Shown piece after piece: positions 6,266 to 15,140 of a stretch of 35,481 nt of DNA. Source of the DNA: Clostridiales bacterium Firm_04. GTDB taxonomy: Bacteria; Bacillota; Clostridia; Oscillospirales; Ruminococcaceae. The notes under the pieces were generated by a model, which saw nothing but the letters and a program-made list of their open reading frames with translations, was not told the DNA's origin and ran no database searches. A program made the translations under genes and the position numbers. Numbering within the stretch: position 1 is the stretch's first letter; each line of letters starts with the position of its first letter. Location: NCBI GenBank assembly GCA_001603005.1, contig LVAJ01000033.1:1-35481 (forward strand), in the 5' to 3' direction.

Positions 6266-8707
6266 ATGACCTTTGCTTCCGTGACGGAACGCTTTCCGTT
6301 TCTGAAGTGGCTGCTTCAGGCGCGGCGCATCCCGCTGCTGTTCAGCGTGACGATCGTTTCCGGCATTTTTTATCACTATGCGCCGACACTGACCGTCCTG
6401 TGGATCCTGCTCTCGCTGCTGCTGCAAACGCCGCTGTTCCGTCTGTTTGACTATATGAAAAAGCACCGGCTGCTCGGCGGTCTGATCTATTGCGTGACCG
6501 GTGCGGTGTTTCTTGCGGTATCGTTCCTGATGATCTGGCTGGGGAATAACGCGCCGGTCTTTGCGCCGGACGATCAGAGTCTGCGGCTGGATTTCCTGAT
6601 CTGGTTCCTGACGCCGCAGTCTGTCCTTGTGACGAATTATCTCGGCTATACGCTCGGGCTGTTCCTGCTGTTCACGTTTTTCATCGCGTCGGTCGCGTAC
6701 TACTTTACGCTGGTGCGGTACCGCGTGCTGATGTCCTTTGTGGTCATGATCTTTCCGTTTGCGATCTATGCAAAGGAAAATGAGACCATGCCGATCCCGT
6801 CGATCATCATTCTGCTGGTCTGTTATTTTGCAGTCATGGTCTACTGCCGGCAGGCGCATGCAGAGGATCCGGATGTTTCGCAGCAATATGCGCCGAATGC
6901 GGAGAGCCGGCTGAAAATGCCGCCGAAGCAGTCGCCCTATGCAAAAGTGAAGCCGGAATTTCTGGACGCTGCATTTTTCAGGGCGACCGGCATCTTCCTT
7001 GCCGCGTCGATCATTCTGGTGCTGGTGATCCCGAAGCCCGCGGTCACGGCAGACCGTGCCTATCTGGACAATGCGCTGAATGTTACGTGGCTGACGGATT
7101 ATCTCATGGACGCGATCGAGGGCTTCACGGATACCTCGGACGGCGGAAGTTATTCCGAGCAGACCTATTCCCGTGCGCTGTATCATACCAGAGCGGACGA
7201 AAATCTGAATCTGCGCGTCCGCACGCTGACCGATTATCATTACGATTCCGATTCGTGGACGGCGTCGGCGTATGACATGCCGCCGGTTCAGGATTCGGTG
7301 GATTATTATGACATGGACGGATTCCGGACGGTCGCGCATGAACCGGATGCGGCAAAGCTTTCCGAACTGATCCGGCAGACCGCGAAAGCGGATCCGGCAT
7401 TTGCCGCAAAATGGGGCTTGCAGCGCCTCAGCGCCGAGGTCCCAGATCTGAACAGCTTTTATCATCGGCTGACGGTCGAAGCGGCGTCCTCGAATTACAA
7501 TATCTATCCCGCACCGATGCAGGTGCAGCAGGTTACGGCGAATCTGTTCCGCTCGCCGAGTAATTCCGGCAAATATCCGATCTTCCAGAATCAGAGCGAG
7601 GTGCTGTTCAGCTACCGCGCCGCACCGGGCAGCCGCGGGGAATATTCACTCAGCTATCTCAGCCCGCAGTTCGCGGAAACAGAAGCGGAAAAGCAGCTGC
7701 TCACCGCATTTGATCTCGCGCAGTGGGAAGAATTTGTGCCGGAGCTGCTGTATGCCGCAGAGAATGCCGGACTGGATGCGCAGCAGGCAAGGCTTGCGCG
7801 CATGAGCCTTTATTCGGCGCAGGAATATGCGCACAGCGTGAAATCGCACACGCCGCTGCAGGTGCGGCAGCTTGCCGAATCGCTGACAGCGGGGCTGGAT
7901 TCCGACTATGAAAAGGCAATGGCGATCCGCAATCATCTGCGGTTCAGCGGCGAATACCTCTATTCGCTGACATTCCCGATCACCGATGCGGACAATGTGC
8001 AGACCTTCCTGTTCCAGAACAAGACCGGCGTCTGCTATCAGTTTGCGAGCGCGATGGCGGAGATGTGCCGTTCGGTCGGACTGATCACGCGCTATGTCGA
8101 GGGCTATTCGATGTCCGAGTCCGATGACCGCATCGTCGGCGGATCGGAGTGGGATTATGTCATCACGACCGACCACGGGCATGCGTTCACAGAGGTCTAT
8201 ATTCCGGCATACGGCTGGATGATGCTGGATGCGACGGCAGGCAATCTGCTGGAATCCGGCAGCTCGAAGAATCATGTGCTTGCGTCGCTGCAATTCTCCG
8301 GACTGATTCTGTTTGCAGCCGCGCTGCTGGTCTTGCTGCTCGTGTTCAAGCTGATCCCGCTGCTGCGCGAGAAGCTGTTCCGCCGCAGATTCCGCAAGCT
8401 GCGGAATGCACAGGCAGTGCAGGAGGCATTTGCGCGCCTGCGGAAGCAGTGGCAGGCGGATCCGGCAGAAACGGCGCGGGTGCTCTGTGAAAAGCAGAGC
8501 GGATTCCTCGGCGTGGATCTTGCAGATCTGCTGGCGGGCTTTGAACAGACGGTCTATGCCGACCGCTGCGATCCGGAGACCGCCGACCGCGTGTATCAGG
8601 CGTACTGCGCGGCGTATGACGCGTTCAAGCCGGCATGCAAACGGCAGAAGAAAGCCGAAAAGGCAGCCCGCAAAGCCGCAAAGCAGGCAGCCGCTTCCAA
8701 TTCATAA
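6266..8707 (+). CDS. Membrane transglutaminase-like protein (TgpA type)
   Basis: An 813-residue protein with about five to six hydrophobic segments in the first 200 residues, another at about 235-255, a large soluble region, a transglutaminase-like domain, and a last transmembrane segment at about 675-693 with a basic tail rich in Lys and Ala. The catalytic triad is visible: Cys590 in GVCYQFASAM, His639 in DHGHAFTEVY and Asp655 in WMMLDATAG. Such domains may act as proteases, transglutaminases or cross-linking enzymes, and the reaction here is not known. It lies 37 bp after the DUF58 gene with the ribosome site AGGTGG, and closes the operon. Catalysis probably takes place outside the membrane. 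Confidence 0.9.
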   Translation: MTFASVTERFPFLKWLLQARRIPLLFSVTIVSGIFYHYAPTLTVLWILLSLLLQTPLFRLFDYMKKHRLLGGLIYCVTGAVFLAVSFLMIWLGNNAPVFAPDDQSLRLDFLIWFLTPQSVLVTNYLGYTLGLFLLFTFFIASVAYYFTLVRYRVLMSFVVMIFPFAIYAKENETMPIPSIIILLVCYFAVMVYCRQAHAEDPDVSQQYAPNAESRLKMPPKQSPYAKVKPEFLDAAFFRATGIFLAASIILVLVIPKPAVTADRAYLDNALNVTWLTDYLMDAIEGFTDTSDGGSYSEQTYSRALYHTRADENLNLRVRTLTDYHYDSDSWTASAYDMPPVQDSVDYYDMDGFRTVAHEPDAAKLSELIRQTAKADPAFAAKWGLQRLSAEVPDLNSFYHRLTVEAASSNYNIYPAPMQVQQVTANLFRSPSNSGKYPIFQNQSEVLFSYRAAPGSRGEYSLSYLSPQFAETEAEKQLLTAFDLAQWEEFVPELLYAAENAGLDAQQARLARMSLYSAQEYAHSVKSHTPLQVRQLAESLTAGLDSDYEKAMAIRNHLRFSGEYLYSLTFPITDADNVQTFLFQNKTGVCYQFASAMAEMCRSVGLITRYVEGYSMSESDDRIVGGSEWDYVITTDHGHAFTEVYIPAYGWMMLDATAGNLLESGSSKNHVLASLQFSGLILFAAALLVLLLVFKLIPLLREKLFRRRFRKLRNAQAVQEAFARLRKQWQADPAETARVLCEKQSGFLGVDLADLLAGFEQTVYADRCDPETADRVYQAYCAAYDAFKPACKRQKKAEKAARKAAKQAAASNS

Positions 8708-8746
8708 CAAAATCCCTTTTCGTCTGTGGGCGGAAAGGGATTTTTT
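8708..8746 (+). terminator. Terminator of the moxR operon
   Basis: The stem AAATCCCTTT / AAAGGGATTT with a 14-nt loop is followed by TTTT to 8746, directly after the transglutaminase stop codon. Confidence 0.9.
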
Positions 8747-8796
8747 ATGATATTCTGCTCCTCACTTGTCATATATTGCGTATTTTGAAAAATTCG

Positions 8797-8825
8797 TTGC
8801 ATTCTTTGAGGAAATGTGATAGAAT
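8797..8825 (+). promoter_or_regulatory. Sigma-A promoter of the FMN reductase gene
   Basis: -35 TTGCAT (8797-8802), 17-bp spacer, -10 TAGAAT (8820-8825), 57 bp before the ATG. Confidence 0.75.
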
Positions 8826-8882
8826 CAAATTATGACTGTCTGAACTATTGCAGTCAAATCTATCATGTAAGGAGTCATCACA

Positions 8883-9827
8883 ATGGGATTCAAAGTAATG
8901 GGCGTAACAGCAGGCAGAAAGGACAGCAATTGCGAGATTCTTTTGAAGGAAGCGCTTCTGGCATGTCAGGAGCAGGGTGCAGAGATCACCATGATCAACC
9001 TGAAAGATTATGAGCTGCTCGACTGCACCGGATGTACCGCATGTACCATGGGCATGTCCATGGGCAAATATACCGGCTGTGCGCTGGATGCGAAGGATGA
9101 CAAAAAGAAGATCATGGAAGTGCTGCTCGATCAGGACGCCGTCATCTTTTCGGCACCGACCTATGCGCTGATGCCGTCCTCTTTGTTCCTCAAGTTTATG
9201 CACAGAAACCTCGCCTATGAGACTGCGTTTCTGACGAAGATCGGCGCGATCAAGCCGCGGAACCGCATCGGTGCGCTGATCGCAGTCGGCGGCTCGACGC
9301 GTTCGTGGCAGTCGATGGCGCTGGAATGCATGCAGGCGGCGACCTTCTCCAACAGCTTCAAGATCATTGATATGTACATGGCGACGATGGTGCCGGCACC
9401 GGCGCATGTGCTGCTGCATGATGAGAAGATCGCGCGTGCAAGAGAGATCGGCGAGAACATCATGAAATCGCTGAACACGCCGGCGGAGGAGCGCAAGTGG
9501 CTGGGTGAGCCGGATGCAGGCTGGTGCCCGAACTGCCACAGCAATTGCCTGTGTCTCGGCGAACCGCAGTGGCGCGGTTTGCAGTATCCGATCGAGTGTG
9601 CAGTCTGCGGCGCCGGCGGCGACCTCGTCAAGACGGATGACGGCAAATGGAAGTTTGTGATCGCAGCGAACGGTCTGGAGCGCGACCGCACCTCGGAGGA
9701 GGGACGCGGCGTCCACTGCGATGAGATCGCGGATACGCAGGGCGGCTTCTTCATGAATCCGGAGAATCACGCGATCGTGGCAGAAAAGATCCGGAAGTAC
9801 AAGAATATTCAGTTCCCCGCGATCTGA
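8883..9827 (+). CDS. NAD(P)H-dependent FMN reductase-like flavoprotein with Cys-rich C-terminus
   Basis: A 314-residue protein. The first 190 residues resemble flavodoxin-fold NAD(P)H:FMN reductases and iron-sulfur flavoproteins: N-terminal VMGVTAGRKDSNCEIL for the FMN phosphate, a Cys48/Cys51/Cys54 cluster with Cys66, and the SAPTYALMPSS loop. The C-terminal 100 residues hold a second cluster, Cys215, Cys218, Cys222, Cys224, Cys239 and Cys242, of the kind that binds zinc or an iron-sulfur centre. A redox role in the cytoplasm is likely, with the electron acceptor unknown. The start follows AAGGAG (8869-8874) with 8 nt spacing. It is a single-gene unit between its own promoter and terminator. 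Confidence 0.85.
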   Translation: MGFKVMGVTAGRKDSNCEILLKEALLACQEQGAEITMINLKDYELLDCTGCTACTMGMSMGKYTGCALDAKDDKKKIMEVLLDQDAVIFSAPTYALMPSSLFLKFMHRNLAYETAFLTKIGAIKPRNRIGALIAVGGSTRSWQSMALECMQAATFSNSFKIIDMYMATMVPAPAHVLLHDEKIARAREIGENIMKSLNTPAEERKWLGEPDAGWCPNCHSNCLCLGEPQWRGLQYPIECAVCGAGGDLVKTDDGKWKFVIAANGLERDRTSEEGRGVHCDEIADTQGGFFMNPENHAIVAEKIRKYKNIQFPAI

Positions 9828-9835
9828 TAACGCAG

Positions 9836-9879
9836 CAGCCTCTCTGTGTTCCGTCCGGAGCAGCAGAGAGGCTGTTTTT
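9836..9879 (+). terminator. Terminator between convergent genes
   Basis: The 11-bp stem CAGCCTCTCTG (9836-9846) / CAGAGAGGCTG (9864-9874) is followed by TTTTT. It ends the flavoprotein gene. The minus-strand DUF815 gene ends at 9878, inside the T run; in that direction the stem is not followed by T residues. Confidence 0.88.
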
Positions 9880-11083
9880 ATGTATGATCTTCCTCGGCAG
9901 CGAGCAGCTCGATCAGCTGCTTTGCGGTTCTGGGGGAGCGTCCGCCGCTGCGCAGGGCGAACTGTTCCGCCTTCAGCGCGAGCGTTTCGGGATCGGTTCT
10001 GAGCCCCTTGCTCTCCGCGAGCTGCTGTGCAAATTCGAGATAGGCTTTCTTTTCCGGCTTCATGAAGCTGACGCGCAGTCCGAAGCGTGCCGACAGAGAG
10101 CCGAGCTCCTGCAGGGTATCATTGCGGTGCACCTCATCGCCCTCGCGGTCGGAGAAGGTCTCCTTGACGATGTGGCGGCGGTTGCTGGTCGCATAGATCA
10201 CGGCATTTTCGGCGCGCGCGGAAACAGAGCCTTCGAGCGTTGCTTTCAGCGTCCCGAAGCTGCTGTCGCCGGCAGCAAAGGTCAGGTCATCGACGAACAG
10301 GATGAATTTCAGCGGATGATCGTGGATCTGATCCATGATCTCCGGCAGCATGGGCAGCTGCTCTTTGTTCACCTGAATGAGCCGGAGCCCCTGATCGAAA
10401 TATTCATTGACGATCGCCTTGACGGTCGTGGATTTGCCCGTACCGGCATCGCCGTAAAGCAGCACATTCTGCGCACGTTTTCCGCGGAGCAGCGCGAGGG
10501 TGTTGTCGATGACTTCCTGCCGTTCGCGTTCATAGCCGAACAGCTCGGAGAGCCGCACCGGATCGGGATACTGCACGGGCACGATGCGTTCATCGCGGAT
10601 GATGAACATGGGGTTCGGCGCGAACAGCCCGTAGCCGTATTTGCCGATCTCGCGCAGTCTCGCATGATACTCCGCACCGAAATCGAGGTTCGAGGTTTTC
10701 CATTCCGGCAGCACGCCGTAATAGGAGACCTCTTTTTGCAGCTCCTGCGGACGGATACGTGCCAGTCTTTGCAGGATCGCAAGCTCATTCTGCACGCAGG
10801 CTTCGAGCATTTCATCGACCTGCTCGCCGCGCGCAACAGCTCTGACATAGAAATTATCGTCCTCGCAGATCAGCTGAAAGATATACTCCGTGAGGTTTGT
10901 GCTCCGCGCATAGAGCCGCGAGATAAATTCCGTATACTGACGCAGCTGGATCATCGGATCCATTGCCTCGGTATCGAGCAGCGCGCGCAGCGGCAGAATG
11001 ACCTCATGCGTCAGCAGCTTGCGAAAGACCACCAGCGAATTGAGCGAGAGGTCGATTTCCTGTAATTTCTTATTTCTTCCCAT
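9878..11083 (-). CDS. DUF815 family AAA+ ATPase
   Basis: A 401-residue ATPase with an N-terminal helical region of about 170 residues and one AAA domain. Walker A is GDAGTGKST (211-219), Walker B FILFVDDL (260-267), then the sensor YATSNRRHI and an Arg-rich end. The LFGYERERQEVIDNT stretch before Walker A is typical of the DUF815 family, which is found mainly in Firmicutes and has no settled function. The ATG at 11083 is preceded by GGAG with an 8-nt spacer. It starts 46 nt after ilvD with no terminator between them, so it is probably at the end of the ilv transcript, though no branched-chain amino acid role is known. Confidence 0.88.
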   Translation of the reverse strand: MGRNKKLQEIDLSLNSLVVFRKLLTHEVILPLRALLDTEAMDPMIQLRQYTEFISRLYARSTNLTEYIFQLICEDDNFYVRAVARGEQVDEMLEACVQNELAILQRLARIRPQELQKEVSYYGVLPEWKTSNLDFGAEYHARLREIGKYGYGLFAPNPMFIIRDERIVPVQYPDPVRLSELFGYERERQEVIDNTLALLRGKRAQNVLLYGDAGTGKSTTVKAIVNEYFDQGLRLIQVNKEQLPMLPEIMDQIHDHPLKFILFVDDLTFAAGDSSFGTLKATLEGSVSARAENAVIYATSNRRHIVKETFSDREGDEVHRNDTLQELGSLSARFGLRVSFMKPEKKAYLEFAQQLAESKGLRTDPETLALKAEQFALRSGGRSPRTAKQLIELLAAEEDHT

Positions 11084-11129
11084 AGCATTTCTCCGTCCGG
11101 ACAGTGCGTAAGTGCGTCAATGTGCCGGT

Positions 11130-12791
11130 TTATTTGTTGATGATCGCGCCGGTATCCGCGCTGGAAACCATTGCGGCATAGCGCTTGAGATAGCCGGTGA
11201 TATGATCTTTGCGCTTGATCGGCATGGTCTTTCTGCGCTCTGCGAGCTCCTCGTCGGAGACTTCCAGCGTGATCGAATAATTCGGGATATCAATGGAAAT
11301 GATATCGCCGTCCTTGACATAGGCAATGGTGCCGCCGTTGACGGCTTCCGGCGAGATATGACCGATCGCAGCGCCTCTGGTCGCGCCGGAGAATCTGCCG
11401 TCGGTGATGAGCGCGACGTCCTTATCGAGTCCCGCGCCGGCGATTGCCGAGGTCGGGGAGAGCATTTCGCGCATGCCCGGACCGCCCGCAGGTCCCTCAT
11501 AGCGGATGACGACCACATCGCCCGCCTTGATGCCGCCCTCATAGATGACCTTGATCGCGTCTTCCTCGCTGTCAAAGACGCGCGCCGGACCTTTGTGCAC
11601 GAGCATTTCCGGTGCAACGGCACTGCGCTTGACCACGCAGGAATCCGGCGCGAGGTTGCCGCGTAGCACCGCGATGCCGCCGGTCTCGCTGTACGGATTG
11701 TCGATCGGGCGGATGATCTCCGGATTCCGGTTGACGCAGCCTGCAATGTTCTCGCCGACGGTCTTGCCGGTGACGGTCAGGCAGTCGGTGTGGATGAGCC
11801 CCTTCTTGTTGAGCTCATTGAGCACCGCGTAGACGCCGCCCGCTTCGTTCAGGTCTTCCATATAGGTGTGGCCAGCCGGTGCGAGGTGACAGAGATTCGG
11901 CGTTTTTGCGCTGATCTCGTTTGCGATATCGAGATTGATCTTCACGCCGCATTCATTGGCGATCGCCGGCAGATGCAGCATGCTGTTTGTGGAGCATCCG
12001 AGCGCCATATCGGCGGTCAGGGCATTATGGAACGCCTTTTCGGTCATGATATCGAGCGGACGGATATTCTGCCGCCAGAGCTCCATGACCTGCATGCCGG
12101 CGAGCTTTGCGAGCTTGATGCGGTCGGAGTACACCGCAGGGATCGTGCCGTTTCCGCGCAGTCCCATGCCGAGCACTTCGGTCAGGCAGTTCATGGAATT
12201 TGCGGTGTACATGCCGGAGCAGGAGCCGCAAGTCGGACATGCGTGGTTTTCAAACTCCTCGACGTCCTCTGCGGTCATTCTGCCGGCAGTGAACGCGCCG
12301 ACAGCCTCAAACATGCTGGAAAGCGAGGTCTTTTTGCCCTTGACATGTCCCGCGAGCATCGGGCCGCCGCTGACGAAGATCGTCGGGACATTGATGCGCG
12401 CCGCCGCCATGAGCAGACCGGGCACATTCTTATCGCAGTTCGGCACCATGACAAGCGCATCGAAATGATGTGCCAGCGCCATGCATTCGGTCGAATCCGC
12501 GATCAGATCGCGTGTGACGAGGGAATATTTCATGCCCTTGTGTCCCATCGCGATGCCGTCACAGACCGCGATTGCCGGAAAGACTGCCGGTGTACCGCCT
12601 GCCATTGCAACGCCGAGCTTGACCGCTTCCACGATCTTGTCGATGTTCATATGACCGGGCACGATCTCGTTATAAGAGGACACGATGCCGACGAGCGGGC
12701 GGCGCATCTCCTCTTTGGTATGACCGAGCGCGTTGAACAGGGAGCGCTGTGCCGCCTTATCCACGCCCTCGCAGAAAAAATTTCCGTTCAT
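11130..12791 (-). CDS. ilvD: Dihydroxy-acid dehydratase
   Basis: A 553-residue cytoplasmic enzyme that removes water from 2,3-dihydroxy-isovalerate and -methylvalerate, giving the keto acids for valine, leucine and isoleucine. Its iron-sulfur ligands lie in NCDKNVPG and [13 protein letters not shown]. The family stretches [31 protein letters not shown] and [21 protein letters not shown] are intact and the length is normal. The start follows AGAGG with about 8 nt spacing. It is separated from ilvC by a small membrane protein gene and a hairpin repeat, but no certain promoter was seen just upstream, so expression from the ilvB T-box promoter is likely. Confidence 0.97.
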   Translation of the reverse strand: MNGNFFCEGVDKAAQRSLFNALGHTKEEMRRPLVGIVSSYNEIVPGHMNIDKIVEAVKLGVAMAGGTPAVFPAIAVCDGIAMGHKGMKYSLVTRDLIADSTECMALAHHFDALVMVPNCDKNVPGLLMAAARINVPTIFVSGGPMLAGHVKGKKTSLSSMFEAVGAFTAGRMTAEDVEEFENHACPTCGSCSGMYTANSMNCLTEVLGMGLRGNGTIPAVYSDRIKLAKLAGMQVMELWRQNIRPLDIMTEKAFHNALTADMALGCSTNSMLHLPAIANECGVKINLDIANEISAKTPNLCHLAPAGHTYMEDLNEAGGVYAVLNELNKKGLIHTDCLTVTGKTVGENIAGCVNRNPEIIRPIDNPYSETGGIAVLRGNLAPDSCVVKRSAVAPEMLVHKGPARVFDSEEDAIKVIYEGGIKAGDVVVIRYEGPAGGPGMREMLSPTSAIAGAGLDKDVALITDGRFSGATRGAAIGHISPEAVNGGTIAYVKDGDIISIDIPNYSITLEVSDEELAERRKTMPIKRKDHITGYLKRYAAMVSSADTGAIINK

Positions 12792-12796
12792 TTTTG

Positions 12797-12901
12797 TTAC
12801 CTCTGTTTCCGTCCGTCAAGCGGACGCAGTCTGTGAATGATGTTTCGGGATCCGCTGATGAAAGTGTTTCCGACGGATTTATAATGAGGGCTGCCAGCCA
12901 T
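12797..12901 (-). CDS. Possible 34-residue upstream ORF coupled to ilvD
   Basis: A small open frame begins [10 protein letters not shown] and ends GRKQR. AAGGGA lies 6 nt before its ATG. Its TAA is only 5 nt before the ilvD start, and the ilvD ribosome site falls within its last codons, a layout that would couple translation of ilvD to this peptide. The peptide has only a few Ile, Leu and Val codons, so it is not a typical amino-acid leader. It has no family I recognise. It may be chance, as the frame is short. Confidence 0.25.
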   Translation of the reverse strand: MAGSPHYKSVGNTFISGSRNIIHRLRPLDGRKQR

Positions 12902-12960
12902 TCAGAATCCCTTTTTGTGTTGTAGATAGAAAAACACATATTTACTTTATTATTCCAAAA

Positions 12961-13020
12961 ATGGGATTCCAAAGGGATCCGTGTCCCTTTGGCGGGGTAT
13001 GGGGCAGCGCCCCGTTTCTA
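12961..13020 (+). repeat. Hairpin-rich intergenic repeat, copy C
   Basis: Two hairpins are adjacent: CCAAAGGGA (12969-12977) / TCCCTTTGG (12984-12992), then GGGGC (13001-13005) / GCCCC (13009-13013) with loop AGC. The second hairpin has the same GGGCAGCGCCC core as copy A (3559-3575), and the two-stem order is the same. It lies between ilvD and the small membrane protein gene, so it would be in the ilv transcript. The 13-nt string TTGGAATCCCATT of this element, read on the other strand, also occurs at 2096-2108 and may be a remnant. Confidence 0.6.
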
Positions 13021-13054
13021 ATCCATCGGAGATACCGATTGATTCAGCGGTTTC

Positions 13055-13369
13055 TTAGAAAACCTGATGCCATTCCCCGATGTAGATGCCGAACTGTTCC
13101 CAGCAGAAGGTCTCCGCTGCGGTATAGAGCGCAAACAGCGCCGCGATCCAGAGCAGAACGCCGAGGATCCTGTGCTTTTTCCATTGCAGAATGCCGTAGC
13201 AGAGCAGTGCGATCGCACCGAGCAGCCCGGTCAGCGCATTGTGCCGCAGCACGCCGGCAAGCGTCAGCACTGCGGAGAGCAGCACGCCGGCGGACGCGGT
13301 CAGCGAAAGGACGGTCGCATTTTTTTCGAGTGCAGAGTACCGGTTCCATTGTTCGCGAAATGACTGCAT
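13055..13369 (-). CDS. Small membrane protein in the ilv operon
   Basis: A 104-residue protein beginning MQSFREQWNRY. A charged N-terminus of about 18 residues is followed by three predicted transmembrane segments (roughly LSLTASAGVLLSAVLTLAG, LTGLLGAIALLCYGIL and ILGVLLWIAALFALYTA). I recognise no family. The ATG at 13369 is chosen because AAAAGGAG lies 8 nt upstream; an in-frame TTG further upstream has no such site and sits in a hairpin. It lies between ilvC and ilvD on the same strand and a large hairpin structure lies just before it. A transport or accessory role for branched-chain compounds would be speculation. Confidence 0.65.
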   Translation of the reverse strand: MQSFREQWNRYSALEKNATVLSLTASAGVLLSAVLTLAGVLRHNALTGLLGAIALLCYGILQWKKHRILGVLLWIAALFALYTAAETFCWEQFGIYIGEWHQVF

Positions 13370-13391
13370 ATCAGATTCTCCTTTTGCAGAA

Positions 13392-13467
13392 GGGCTCCGC
13401 GCCAAACCTCTCCGGACCGAAACGGGAGTCCGGCGTCAGAATGCGCCGGCAGGTTTGGGCGGAGCCC
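13392..13467 (-). other. Long inverted repeat, three-way-junction-like structure
   Basis: Between ilvC and the small membrane protein gene, GGGCTCCGC + CCAAACCT (13392-13409, one bulged G) pairs perfectly with AGGTTTGG + GCGGAGCCC (13451-13467). The 41 nt inside can form further hairpins, such as CCGGAC (13412-13417) / GTCCGG (13428-13433) or CCGGCG / CGCCGG. It lies 22 nt before the membrane protein start and could mask or stabilise part of the transcript. The T run expected of a simple terminator is missing. Confidence 0.6.
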
Positions 13468-13495
13468 ATTTCCGATGACTGAATGATTATGCGGA

Positions 13496-14545
<1,050 letters not shown>

Positions 14546-14578
14546 TTATAAAATATAAAAATGTGAATGGAAATATGT

Positions 14579-14599
14579 AATTGCCGGAGATCGGCAATT
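14579..14599 (-). other. Short hairpin in the ilvN-ilvC gap
   Basis: AATTGCCG (14579-14586) and CGGCAATT (14592-14599) form an 8-bp stem with a 5-nt loop in the gap between ilvN and ilvC. There is no clear T run after it on the minus strand. It may be a processing or stabilising site in the ilv mRNA. Confidence 0.4.
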
Positions 14600-14623
14600 A
14601 TAGACATTTTGGGGGATGCGGGG

Positions 14624-15130
14624 TTATTTCACCGCAGTTTTGAGACAGTTTTCGCCGCGCTCGATCGCAACGATACCGGTGCGGCACATCTCCATGATGC
14701 CGTAGGTTTTCATGAGGTCGATGAACGCGTCGATCTTCGAGGTCTCGCCGGTCAGCTCGCAGACGAGCGCCGTTGTGGAATAATCGACGATCTTGGAGCG
14801 GAAGATCTCGACCGCCGCCATGATATCCTGCCGTGTCTCCGCGGTATTGCGCACCTTCAGGAGCAGCAGCTCGCGCACGACGGTCTCGTGCTTGTCGAGC
14901 ACCTCGACTTCGCGGACATCATGCAGCTTTTCGAGCTGTGTCAGAATGCGCTCCTTGATATCCTCGTCGCCGTGGAAGGCAACGGTAATGCGGGAAACGC
15001 CTGCATTTTCGGTTTCCCCGACGGTCAGGCTGTCAATGTTGAAGCCGCGGCGCGTAAACATGCCGGAAACGCGGGACAGGACGCCCGAAATATTCGAGAC
15101 CAGCACGCCGATGACATATTGCTTTTCCAT
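14624..15130 (-). CDS. ilvN: Acetolactate synthase small (regulatory) subunit
   Basis: A 168-residue regulatory subunit of acetolactate synthase. The N-terminal ACT domain, YVIGVLVSNISGVLSRVSG followed by RRGFNIDSLTVG, is the site where valine normally acts as feedback inhibitor. The C-terminal half, with LLLLKV and the ELTGETSKIDAF stretch, matches the second ACT-like domain of the family. Length is typical. The ATG at 15130 lies 10 nt after the ilvB stop, with GTGAGGTG overlapping that stop as ribosome site, so the two subunits are made together. Confidence 0.96.
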   Translation of the reverse strand: MEKQYVIGVLVSNISGVLSRVSGMFTRRGFNIDSLTVGETENAGVSRITVAFHGDEDIKERILTQLEKLHDVREVEVLDKHETVVRELLLLKVRNTAETRQDIMAAVEIFRSKIVDYSTTALVCELTGETSKIDAFIDLMKTYGIMEMCRTGIVAIERGENCLKTAVK

Positions 15131-15140
15131 GCTGTTCACC

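Noticed and set aside
12757..12972. 71-codon minus frame overlapping the ilvD start
   Set aside because: It overlaps the first ilvD codons in another frame and has no good ribosome site.
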